Source: Curtobacterium sp. MCBA15_009 (GTDB lineage: Bacteria > Actinomycetota > Actinomycetes > Actinomycetales > Microbacteriaceae). Taken from it: DNA of 64,000 bases. The translations under genes were made by a program, and so were the position numbers. The stretch covers positions 91,840 to 155,839 of the forward strand of contig NZ_MJGO01000038.1 of the NCBI RefSeq assembly GCF_001864895.1. The letters run 5' to 3'. The notes under the pieces were generated by a model. It saw nothing but the letters and a program-made list of their open reading frames with translations, had not been told where the DNA came from and did no database searches. This document shows, piece by piece, positions 26,405-34,015 of the stretch (positions are counted from its first letter, which is position 1; each line of letters starts with the position of its first letter).

Positions 26405-26427
26405 TTTGCAGAGCCTAGGGTGCTTTC
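26390..26427. promoter_or_regulatory. divergent promoter with overlapping -10 boxes and TetR operator
   Basis: AAACGATCGTTT (26390-26401) is a perfect 12-bp palindrome. At 26412-26421 AGCCTAGGGT holds TAGGGT on the plus strand (6 nt before tetR ATG) and TAGGCT on the minus strand (7 nt before the MFS GTG); the two -10 boxes share the central TA. Both mRNAs would be leaderless. Confidence 0.65.
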
Positions 26428-26991
26428 ATGCCGATGCGTCCAGGAACCGAACAGAAGCTGCTGGACGCGGCCGAGGAACTCTTCTTCACCCGCGGCATCG
26501 CGGCGACCCCGATCGACGCGGTGCTCGAGCGCGCCGGCGTCTCGGCGGCCACCCTCTACCGCGGGTACCCGAGCAAGGAGGCACTCGTCGCCGCCGCACT
26601 CCGTCGGCGCCACGACGACTGGCTCGCCACCTGGGACCGTGCGGTCGCCGCGGCCCCCGACGACCGCGGGCGGCTGCTCGCCGTGTTCGACGCCCTCGAC
26701 GACTACCGGTCGACGCCTGCGGGGTCGCGGTGGTGCGCGTTCCTCGGCACCGCGGCGGAGTACGTGGACGCACCCGCCGAGGTGCACGCGGTCCTCGACC
26801 AGGAGACCGGCACGCTCCGCCGGCGCCTCGCCGCCACGGCCGAGCCGGTCGTCGGCGACCGCGCCGGCGTGCTCGCCGAGCAGCTGCTCCTCGTCGTGTC
26901 CGGCTCCCTCGCCATGCGTCTGCGCGACCCGGGGCTCGACTCCGACACCGCGAGGACCGTCGCCGCGGCGCTGGTCGACGCCGTGGTCTGA
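26428..26991 (+). CDS. TetR-family repressor
   Basis: 187 aa. N-terminal HTH: KLLDAAEELFFTRGIAATPIDAVLERAGVSAATLYRGYPSKEAL is typical TetR (described by its ends LLDAAEELFF and GVSAATLYRGYPSK). C-terminal helical ligand domain 70-187. ATG 26428 lies 6 nt after TAGGGT. Expected to repress itself and the divergent MFS gene through the palindrome at 26390-26401. Confidence 0.88.
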   Translation: MPMRPGTEQKLLDAAEELFFTRGIAATPIDAVLERAGVSAATLYRGYPSKEALVAAALRRRHDDWLATWDRAVAAAPDDRGRLLAVFDALDDYRSTPAGSRWCAFLGTAAEYVDAPAEVHAVLDQETGTLRRRLAATAEPVVGDRAGVLAEQLLLVVSGSLAMRLRDPGLDSDTARTVAAALVDAVV

Positions 26992-27084
26992 CCTGCGGCC
27001 TCCCCACCGTTGCTGCACGTCCTCACACGCACCGGTCCGGCGCGTCGGGGTGTCCCCGCCGGCGGACTCGCTACCGTGCGGAGG

Positions 27085-27150
27085 ATGCGACCGACCCGCA
27101 CCTGCGTCACGACGCCCGTGACCCACGACGACGACGTGTCCGCCGGATGA
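27085..27150 (+). CDS. 21-aa leader ORF coupled to esterase
   Basis: ATG 27085 follows GGAGG directly and TACCGT (a -10 form) seven bases upstream. The ORF reads MRPTRTCVTTPVTHDD then DVSAG and stops at TGA 27148-27150, overlapping the esterase ATG (27147) as ATGA. The esterase itself has no SD, so translation is probably coupled to this leader. No homology claimed. Confidence 0.5.
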   Translation: MRPTRTCVTTPVTHDDDVSAG

Positions 27151-28043
27151 CCCGGTCACGCGCCGCGACCGTCACCCGCCGCTCCCTGCTCATCGGCGGA
27201 GCGGCCGTCGCCGTGGGCGGTGCCGCCACCGCCGGGGCGGTCGACCGCGGCCTGCTGCCCGGTCGCACCAGCATGTACCGGGTCCTCGGCCTGAACGGCT
27301 CGGCCGGCAGCATCCCCGACGTCGCACCCGTCCCGACGACCTCCGGCACGTTCACCTCGCGGGCGCGGGGCGGCCGCACCGTCGGCTGGACCATCGCCGC
27401 TCCCGAGTCGGACGCACCGCTGCCCGTCGCGGTCGCCCTGCACGGCTACGGCGACGACCACCGGAGCTTCTTCGGCAGGGCGCTCGGCTGGGACCGGTTC
27501 CTCGCCGCGCACGTCGCCGGCGGGGGAGCGCCCTTCGCGATCGCCGCGGTCGACGGCGGCAACCGCTACTGGCACCGCCGGTCGGACGGCGACGACCCCG
27601 CCGTGATGATCCTCGACGAGTTCCTGCCCCTGATCGCCCGGCGGGGCGCCGACCTCGACCGGCTCGCCCTGACCGGGTACTCGATGGGGGGCTACGGCGC
27701 CCTCCGGCTCGCCGGGGCCCTCGGCGCCGACCGCGTCCGCGCCGTCTCGGCGATCAGCCCCGCGCTCTGGACCGCCGCCGGGGACACCGCCCGCGGCGCC
27801 TTCGACGACGCGGCCGACTTCCGCGCGAACACCGTCCTCGGCCGGCAGCGCGAGCTCGCCGGGGTCGCGGTCCGCGTCGACTGCGGCAACGGCGACGGGT
27901 TCGCACCTGCGGTGCACGCCTACGTCGACGGCTTCACGACCCCTCCCGCCGGCGGCTTCGAGCCGGGCGCGCACACGCACGGCTACTGGCGTCGCATGGC
28001 GCCGCAGCAGCTCGCCTTCCTCGGCGAGCACCTCGGCCGCTGA
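27147..28043 (+). CDS. Tat-exported esterase (alpha/beta hydrolase)
   Basis: 298 aa. Twin-arginine signal TRRSLLIGGAAVAVGG at 10-25. Oxyanion region VALHGYGDDHRSFFG, nucleophile GYSMGGYG, Asp in RVDCGNGDGF and His in AHTHGYWRR: the esterase D / antigen 85-like family (COG0627/COG2382). Secreted folded, may act on envelope or external esters. Preceded by a coupled leader ORF; followed by a 166-bp repeat array. Confidence 0.8.
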   Translation: MTRSRAATVTRRSLLIGGAAVAVGGAATAGAVDRGLLPGRTSMYRVLGLNGSAGSIPDVAPVPTTSGTFTSRARGGRTVGWTIAAPESDAPLPVAVALHGYGDDHRSFFGRALGWDRFLAAHVAGGGAPFAIAAVDGGNRYWHRRSDGDDPAVMILDEFLPLIARRGADLDRLALTGYSMGGYGALRLAGALGADRVRAVSAISPALWTAAGDTARGAFDDAADFRANTVLGRQRELAGVAVRVDCGNGDGFAPAVHAYVDGFTTPPAGGFEPGAHTHGYWRRMAPQQLAFLGEHLGR

Positions 28044-28059
28044 CCCGTCCAGCTCCGGC

Positions 28060-28500
28060 CCGTCCACCCCGCCGAAGCGACAGATCCCGCCCGCCCGGTC
28101 CCGACCCTGTCGCCGAAGCGACAGATCCGCGCGGAACAGTTGCGGCGTTCTGTCGCTTTGGTGGGCGGCGGCGGACGGGAGGCGCGTTGCCGGACGCGAG
28201 TCGAGCCTCCCGTCCGGTGCGTGGACCGTCCACCCCGCCGAAGCGACAGATCCCGCCCGCCCGGTCCGGACCCTGTCGGCGAAGCGACAGATCCGCGCGG
28301 AACAGTTGCGGCGTTCTGTCGCTTTCGGAGGCGGCGGCGGACGGGAGGCGCGTTGCCGGACGCAAGTCGAGCCTCCCGTCCGGTGCGTGGCCCGTCCACC
28401 CCGCCGAAGCGACAGATCCCGCCCGTCCGGTCCAGACCCTGTCGCCGAAGCGACAGATCCGCGCGGAACAGTCGCGGCAGTCTGTCGCTTTCGCGAACAG
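28060..28500. repeat. 166-bp tandem repeat array, 2.6 copies
   Basis: The 502-bp gap between convergent genes (28044-28545) is filled by copies starting at 28060, 28226 and 28392 (the third partial), more than 90 percent identical by eye. Each unit has GCCGAAGCGACAGATCC twice and its inverse TCTGTCGCTTT once, so it can fold into alternative hairpins, followed by a second hairpin with GACGGGAGG / CCTCCCGTC arms. In all nine GCGACAGA-type motifs are present. No coding potential I trust. Confidence 0.85.
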
Positions 28501-28545
28501 GCGACCGCACCGCGACCCCGCCCGCAGTCCCCCGCCCGCCCCCGG

Positions 28546-29028
28546 TCAGGCGCGACCGCGGTTGCGCCGCCGGATCTCCTTTGGGGCACGGCCGGCCATG
28601 AACGAGCGGGCCGGGTCGACGAGGAAGCCCTGGCGCAGGGCCTCGCGGCCGATGAGCATCCGGAAGCCCATCTGGTCGCGGTTGCTCAGGGTGACCTCGG
28701 ACTCGACGACCCGCCCGGCCAGCGTGATGCTGGTGCGCACGACGATGCGTTCCTGCGTGTGACCGGTCGAGCTCCGCACGGTCCGCCGGTCGTGCACGGC
28801 GCACTCGACGGTGGACGCGTCGGCGTCGGTGTCCTGCCAGGGGTGGAGTGAGAAGCGGACCCGGTCGTCGGGCAGTTCCTCGAGGTCGAAGGCGTGCAGC
28901 GCAGAGGTGCGCGCACCGGTGTCGAGCTTCACCTTGATCCACGGGACGCCGAGGTCGGGGAGTCCCGCCCACTCGCGCCAGCCGGCGACCACGAGCCCGC
29001 CGTCGGGGGACCTCGGGGTGCGGGACAT
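28546..29028 (-). CDS. RimB-like retropepsin / DUF785 zinc-protease-like protein
   Basis: 160 aa. Hallmark KLDTGARTSALHA near residue 33 (D-T-G-A as in aspartic retropepsin-like folds), RRTVRSSTGHTQERIVVRT in the middle and GFRMLIGREAL near the end: the 'ATP-dependent zinc protease' (RimB) family, a name that is partly historical. Members occur next to rimK; in pseudomonads RimB trims the glutamate tail RimK adds to ribosomal protein S6. Divergent from rimK-like gene by 66 bp. Confidence 0.8.
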   Translation of the reverse strand: MSRTPRSPDGGLVVAGWREWAGLPDLGVPWIKVKLDTGARTSALHAFDLEELPDDRVRFSLHPWQDTDADASTVECAVHDRRTVRSSTGHTQERIVVRTSITLAGRVVESEVTLSNRDQMGFRMLIGREALRQGFLVDPARSFMAGRAPKEIRRRNRGRA

Positions 29029-29094
29029 GACCCCATCCTGTCGCATGCTTGGATGGAGCGTCGCCGTCGAACCCCTCCCGCGGAGCACTCCCCG

Positions 29095-30288
29095 ATGAAA
29101 CTCGCCATCCTGTCGCGCGCACCCCAGGCCTACTCGACCCAGCGCCTGCGCGCCGCGGCGCTCGACCGCGGTCACGAGGTCAAGGTCCTCAACACGCTGC
29201 GCTTCGCGATCGACCTGTCCGGCGAGGACCCGGACCTGCTCTACCGCGGCAAGCTCCTGAGCGACTACGACGCCGTGCTGCCCCGGATCGGCAACTCGAT
29301 CACGTACTACGGCACGGCGGTGGTGCGGCAGTTCGAGCAGATGGACGTCTACACGCCGAACACGGCGAACGGCATCACGAACTCCCGCGACAAGCTCCGG
29401 GCGAACCAGATCCTGTCCCGGCACGACATCGGCATGCCGGCGACGACCTTCGTGGCCGGTCGCACCGACGTCCGAGGAGCGATCGAGCGCGTCGGGGGAG
29501 CACCCGTCGTCATCAAGCTGCTCGAGGGCACGCAGGGCATCGGCGTGATCCTGGCCCCCGAGGCGAAGGTCGCCGAGTCGATCGTCGAGACCCTGCACTC
29601 GACGAAGCAGAACGTCCTCATCCAGTCGTTCATCTCGGAGAGCCGCGGCCGCGACATCCGGGCCCTCGTCGTCGGCGACCGGGTCGTGGCGGCGATGCGC
29701 CGGACCGCCTCCGGTGACGAGTTCCGGTCGAACGTGCACCGCGGCGGCACCGTCGAGAAGGTCACGCTGTCGCCGGAGTACGAGGCCGTCGCGGTCCGGT
29801 CGGCGCAGATCATGGGCCTGAAGGTCGCCGGCGTCGACATGCTCGAGGGCAACGACGGGCCGCTCGTCATGGAGGTCAACTCCTCACCGGGCCTCGAGGG
29901 CGTCGAACGCGCCACCGGCCTCGACATCGCCGGCGCCATCGTCGACTACATCGCGAACCAGGTCGCGTTCCCCGAGATCGACGTGCGGCAGCGCCTCTCC
30001 GTGTCGACCGGGTACGGCGTCGCCGAGCTCCTCGTGCACACCAACGCGGACCTCGTCGGCAAGACGATCAAGGAGTCCGGGCTCTGGGACCGGGACATCA
30101 CGGTCCTGACGCTGCACCGTGGCTCGAACGTCATCCCGAACCCGCGCAGCGGCGTCGCGCTCGAGTCCGGCGACCGCCTGCTCTGCTTCGGCAAGCTCGA
30201 GGAGATGCGCTCCATGATCCCGGAGCGCCGCAAGCGGCGCGCGAAGGTGCGGAAGCTCCCGAAGGAGCCGCTGCAGACGGACAGCTGA
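29095..30288 (+). CDS. RimK-type ATP-grasp ligase fused to TrkA_C domain
   Basis: 397 aa. Residues 1-90 pre-ATP-grasp, 91-290 ATP-grasp with KLLEGTQGIGV (ATP loop) and DMLEGNDGPLVMEVNSSPG (metal site), matching RimK/LysX glutamate ligases. Residues about 300-375 add a TrkA_C (RCK_C) ligand-binding module (AELLVHTNADLVGKTI, WDRDITVLTLHRG, ESGDRLLCFG), absent from E. coli RimK (300 aa). C-terminus basic. ATG 29095. Likely adds glutamates to a protein tail, with the extra domain sensing a small ligand (inference). Confidence 0.85.
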   Translation: MKLAILSRAPQAYSTQRLRAAALDRGHEVKVLNTLRFAIDLSGEDPDLLYRGKLLSDYDAVLPRIGNSITYYGTAVVRQFEQMDVYTPNTANGITNSRDKLRANQILSRHDIGMPATTFVAGRTDVRGAIERVGGAPVVIKLLEGTQGIGVILAPEAKVAESIVETLHSTKQNVLIQSFISESRGRDIRALVVGDRVVAAMRRTASGDEFRSNVHRGGTVEKVTLSPEYEAVAVRSAQIMGLKVAGVDMLEGNDGPLVMEVNSSPGLEGVERATGLDIAGAIVDYIANQVAFPEIDVRQRLSVSTGYGVAELLVHTNADLVGKTIKESGLWDRDITVLTLHRGSNVIPNPRSGVALESGDRLLCFGKLEEMRSMIPERRKRRAKVRKLPKEPLQTDS

Positions 30289-30295
30289 GACGGAC

Positions 30296-30353
30296 GGACG
30301 GGAGGCCCGACCCGCGTCCCCGGGTCGGGGAACGCGAGCCGGGCCTGCCGTCC
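30296..30353. terminator. compound hairpin between convergent genes
   Basis: Outer arms 30296-30309 (GGACGGGAGGCCCG) and 30340-30353 pair 13 of 14. A nested alternative, CCCGACCCG at 30306-30314 with CGGGTCGGG at 30321-30329 and a 6-nt loop, competes for part of the left arm. Between rimK-like and the surface-protein gene. Confidence 0.7.
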
Positions 30354-30365
30354 GACGTCCGTGGT

Positions 30366-33300
30366 TCAGTGCTGCACGTCGTCGCGCCGGCGACGGCCGA
30401 GCAGGCGCAGGAACGCGCCGAGCCCAAGCGCCGTCAGTGCTGCGGCGAGCCAGCCGCCGAGCTCGACGCCGGTGAAGGCGAGCTCGTCCGCCGTAGCGGA
30501 AGTGGCGTGTCCGGTGCTCCGCGCCGGACGCTGGTCGGACGTGCCGGTGGCCGCGACGCTGCCGGTGCCCACCGGCGGTGCGACGGTGCCGGGCAGGGTC
30601 ACCACGGGCGTGGTGATCTCGGGCAGGGTGTCCCCGCCGTCCCCGCCGTCCCCGCCGTCCTGTTCGGGCACGAGCGTGACGAGCATGCTCGATCCCGGCG
30701 ACTCGTTGCCGACGCGGTCGATCGCGACCACCGAGAGCAGGTGCGCTCCCGGTTCCAGCGGCACGGTCGTGCGGAAGGCGAAGTGCCCCTCCGCATCGGC
30801 GGTGCCCCGGCCGATTTCCCGACCGTCGGCGTCACGGATGACGACCGTCGAGCCCGGCTCAGCCGTCCCGCGCACCACGCCGGTGCCGTCGACGATGTCG
30901 TCGAAGGCCTTGAGCACGGGAGCGCCGGGGGCTTCGGTGTCGATGTCGACGGTGGTCTCGGTCGGGTCGGACACGTTGCCGATCTTGTCCTGGGCGATGA
31001 CCTCGAGTTTGTGGTCGCCTTCGGCGAGCGGCCGTTCGAGGACGACCGTCCAGTCGCCGTTCTCGTCGGCGGTGCCGCGGCCGAGTTCGGTGCCGTCTTC
31101 GTCGCGGACGATGACGGTGGCGCCGGCCTCTGCGGTGCCGGTGATCGGACCCGTGCCGTCGGCGAGGTCCGTGGGGCTGGTGACGACCGGCTTGTCGGGT
31201 GCCTTCGTGTCGATGTCGACGGTGGTCTCGGTCGGCTTCGAGGTGTTGCCGACCTTGTCTTCGGCGACGAGCTCGAGGTTGTGTTCGCCCTCGGTGAGGG
31301 GTTCGTCGAGGACGATGGTGAAGTCGCCGTTCTCGTCGGCGGTGCCGCGGCCGAGTTCGGTGCCGTCTTCATCGCGGACGATGACGGTCGAGCCAGCCTC
31401 TGCGGTGCCGGTGATCGGACCCGTGCCGTCGGCGAGGTCGGCGGGGCTGGTGACGACCGGCTTTTCAGGGGCTTCGGTGTCGATGTCGACGGTGGTCTCG
31501 GTCGGCTTGGAGGTGTTGCCGACCTTGTCCTCGGCGACGACCTCGAGGTTGTGTTCGCCTTCGGGGAGGGGTTCGTCGAGGACGATCTCGAAGTCGCCGT
31601 TGTCGTTCGCGGTGCCGCGGCCGAGTTCGGTGCCGTCTTCGTCGCGGACGATGACGGTCGAGCCAGCCTCTGCGGTGCCGGTGATGGGTCCGGTTCCGTC
31701 GGCGAGGTCGGCGGGGCTGGTGACGACCGGCTTTTCAGGGGCTTCGGTGTCGACGTCGACGGTGACCGGGGTGACGGTCGAGGTGTTCCCGACCTTGTCC
31801 TCGGCGACGAGCTCCAACTCGTGCTCGCCCTCGGGGAGGGGTTCGTCGAGGACGATCTCGAAGTCGCCGTTGTCGTCTGCGGTGCCGCGGCCGAGTTCCT
31901 TCCCGTTCTCGTCGCGGACGATGACGGTGCTGCCGGCCTCGGCGGTTCCGGTGATCGGACCCGTGCCGTCCGCGAGGTCCGTCGGACCGGTGACGACCGG
32001 CGGGTTCGGGGCGTCCTCGTCCACGTCCACTGTGATGGGGGTGGCGACCGAGACGTTGCCGGAGGCGTCCTCGGCGACGATCTCGAGTGCATGGGCGCCG
32101 TCGGACAGTTTCTCGTCGAGCACGACCGTGAACTGGCCGTTCTCGTCGGCTTCTGCTCGGCCGAGCTCCTTGCCGTCGAGGTCCCGCACGATCACTGTCG
32201 AGCCGGCCTCCGCGGTGCCGGTGAACGGACCGGTGCCGTCGGCGAGGTACTCCGGGGTCGTGCTGATCGGTGCGTCCGGAGGGGTGACGTCCGGAGCGGT
32301 GACGGTCACCGGCGTCGGGTCGGAGGTGTTGCCCTCGTCGTCCTGGGCGACGACCTCGACGTCGTGGTCGCCTTCGACGAGGGGACTGTCGAGCTCGACG
32401 GCGAAGTCGCCGTTCTCGTCGGCCTCGCCTCGGCCGAGCTCGGTGCCGTCCTCGGCCCGGACGATGACGGTGGAGCCAGCCTCCGCCTTCCCGCGCACCG
32501 GACCGGTCGGGGTCGCGAGGTCCTGCCGCGCGACCGTCGGTGCGTTCGGCGCGGTCGTGTCCGGGACGACCGCGGTCGCCGGGGTGCTGTCGGACTCGTT
32601 GCCGACGCGGTCGGCCGCCACGACCTCGAGGTCGTGCGACCCCTCGGCAAGGGGTTCGTCGAGGGTGACCGAGAAGTCCCCGTCGAGGTCGGTCTCACCG
32701 CGGCCGAGCTCGGTGCCGTCGGCGTCGCGCACGATGATCGTCGTGCCGGGCTCGGCGCGGCCGGTGATCGGGCCGGTCGGGTCGGTGAGGGTGCCGGGGT
32801 CGTCGACGGTCGGTGCCTCGGGTGCGATGGCGTCGACGTCGAGGGTGGCGGTTGCCGGCTCGGCGGTGAAGCCGTTGCGGTGCTGGACGGCCGTCACGGT
32901 GACGGGGCCGTGCGGCAGCGCCTCGGCGACGGGGAGGGACCACGTCCCGTCGTCGCTGACCGGTACCTCGACCGGCGACCGGTCGCCGACGGTGACGTCG
33001 ACCGTGCCGCCGGGGACACCCGTGCCGATCACCGTGGGCGTCGGGCCGACCGGGGCCTCCGGTGCGTCGATGACGGCGGCGGTCAAGGGGATCGTGATCT
33101 TCCACGTCGACGACGTCAGCGGGTTCGAGTTGACGTAGTCGGTCGCGGCGTTCGGCTCGAAGTACCCGTGGACGCTGACGACGTCGCCGGGGAGTGCGGT
33201 GTCATCGACGCGGACCGGGACCCGGATGTGGTTGAAGTTCGCCCCACCGGTGCCCATCGACTGGGGGTTCGCGCCGATGCAGTCGGTCTGCTTCGGTGAG

Positions 33301-33875
33301 GTGAACGTGCAGTTCGCGACGTTCGCCGTGCCCGAGTTCGCCACCGAGTACGGCCGGGGTGAGGTGGGGAACGTCGCCGGCCCGTCGATGGTCCAGTGGA
33401 TGTCGAGGGTGCGGGAGGGGATGGTGAAGCCGCTCTCGTTCTTGATGTTGAAGATCGAGCTCTGGAACAGGTCGCCCGCCTTGCCGGTCGCGTCTGCGAG
33501 TCCCTCGACGTGGACGTCGATGGTCGTCTCGTTCGGGGTGACCGCGTCCGGCGTGGCGGTGGCGCTCGGTGTGCGCGGAGCCGCGGCCTCCGCCGACGGG
33601 GTGGCCGTGGGCGTCGGTGCCGGCTCGACCTCAGGAGCCGCGGGGGTCTCCACGACCTCCGGCGGCGCGGTCTCCTCGGGGGCGGCCGGGACGAGCGAGC
33701 CGGAGGGCTCGTCCGTCGGCTGCTCGGGGGACTCGACGTCGACCTCGTCGGGGCGCTCGTCGCTCGACGGTGCGTCGACCGTGGCGCTGGTCGCGGCTGC
33801 CATGTCAGGGACGGCGAGGGGCGCGAGGGCCAGGAGCAGGGCGGCGGCTGCGGTGGACGTGGTGCGCGAGGGCAT
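30366..33875 (-). CDS. LAXTG-anchored surface protein with Ig-like repeats
   Basis: 1169 aa. Signal peptide 1-28; Pro/Glu/Thr linker 30-115; an N-terminal domain 116-270 with one Cys pair; then one divergent and eight clear bacterial Ig-like (Big_6-type) repeats of 90 aa, each centred on GTAEAGSTVIVRD and ELGRG, from about 275 to 1075. The five central repeats are near-identical at DNA level (270-bp period, 31000-32200). C-terminus ELAFTG, a hydrophobic helix and RRRRDD: LAXTG signal for class E sortase. Probably an adhesin or stalk. ATG 33875 with GGAG. No sortase is in the window. Confidence 0.85.
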   Translation of the reverse strand: MPSRTTSTAAAALLLALAPLAVPDMAAATSATVDAPSSDERPDEVDVESPEQPTDEPSGSLVPAAPEETAPPEVVETPAAPEVEPAPTPTATPSAEAAAPRTPSATATPDAVTPNETTIDVHVEGLADATGKAGDLFQSSIFNIKNESGFTIPSRTLDIHWTIDGPATFPTSPRPYSVANSGTANVANCTFTSPKQTDCIGANPQSMGTGGANFNHIRVPVRVDDTALPGDVVSVHGYFEPNAATDYVNSNPLTSSTWKITIPLTAAVIDAPEAPVGPTPTVIGTGVPGGTVDVTVGDRSPVEVPVSDDGTWSLPVAEALPHGPVTVTAVQHRNGFTAEPATATLDVDAIAPEAPTVDDPGTLTDPTGPITGRAEPGTTIIVRDADGTELGRGETDLDGDFSVTLDEPLAEGSHDLEVVAADRVGNESDSTPATAVVPDTTAPNAPTVARQDLATPTGPVRGKAEAGSTVIVRAEDGTELGRGEADENGDFAVELDSPLVEGDHDVEVVAQDDEGNTSDPTPVTVTAPDVTPPDAPISTTPEYLADGTGPFTGTAEAGSTVIVRDLDGKELGRAEADENGQFTVVLDEKLSDGAHALEIVAEDASGNVSVATPITVDVDEDAPNPPVVTGPTDLADGTGPITGTAEAGSTVIVRDENGKELGRGTADDNGDFEIVLDEPLPEGEHELELVAEDKVGNTSTVTPVTVDVDTEAPEKPVVTSPADLADGTGPITGTAEAGSTVIVRDEDGTELGRGTANDNGDFEIVLDEPLPEGEHNLEVVAEDKVGNTSKPTETTVDIDTEAPEKPVVTSPADLADGTGPITGTAEAGSTVIVRDEDGTELGRGTADENGDFTIVLDEPLTEGEHNLELVAEDKVGNTSKPTETTVDIDTKAPDKPVVTSPTDLADGTGPITGTAEAGATVIVRDEDGTELGRGTADENGDWTVVLERPLAEGDHKLEVIAQDKIGNVSDPTETTVDIDTEAPGAPVLKAFDDIVDGTGVVRGTAEPGSTVVIRDADGREIGRGTADAEGHFAFRTTVPLEPGAHLLSVVAIDRVGNESPGSSMLVTLVPEQDGGDGGDGGDTLPEITTPVVTLPGTVAPPVGTGSVAATGTSDQRPARSTGHATSATADELAFTGVELGGWLAAALTALGLGAFLRLLGRRRRDDVQH
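31040..32120. repeat. 270-bp tandem repeats inside surface-protein gene
   Basis: About four successive 270-bp units, near-identical over long stretches (for example the segments around 31247, 31517 and 31787), encode Ig-like domains 5-8. Unit length is a multiple of three and matches one domain, so unequal crossing-over would add or remove whole domains in frame. Confidence 0.8.
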
Positions 33876-33904
33876 GCGGGCTCCGATCAGAAGTGGACGG
33901 AGCC

Positions 33905-33939
33905 ATCGTATGCAATATGTATTTCAGATGCAATGCATC
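33905..33939 (-). promoter_or_regulatory. promoter of surface-protein gene with palindrome
   Basis: On the minus strand TTGCAT (33933-33928) and TACGAT (33910-33905) are spaced by 17 bp: a good sigma-70-type promoter in an unusually AT-rich 45-bp island. GATGCAATGCATC (33927-33939) is a palindrome over the -35, a candidate repressor site. Confidence 0.6.
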
Positions 33940-34015
33940 ATGAGGAGTTCTTGCGCCGAACCGCATCCGGATCGCGCACACAGCCCGGATGGGGAAGTAT
34001 GTATCGGTGACGATC

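Noticed and set aside
28060-28500. CRISPR array
   Set aside because: Units are 166 bp, nearly identical throughout, with no unique spacers and no cas genes nearby.
30369-33299. 976-codon plus-strand frame opposite the surface protein
   Set aside because: Antisense shadow of a highly repetitive GC-rich gene; no start signal, Val/Asp/Gly composition mirrors the true frame.
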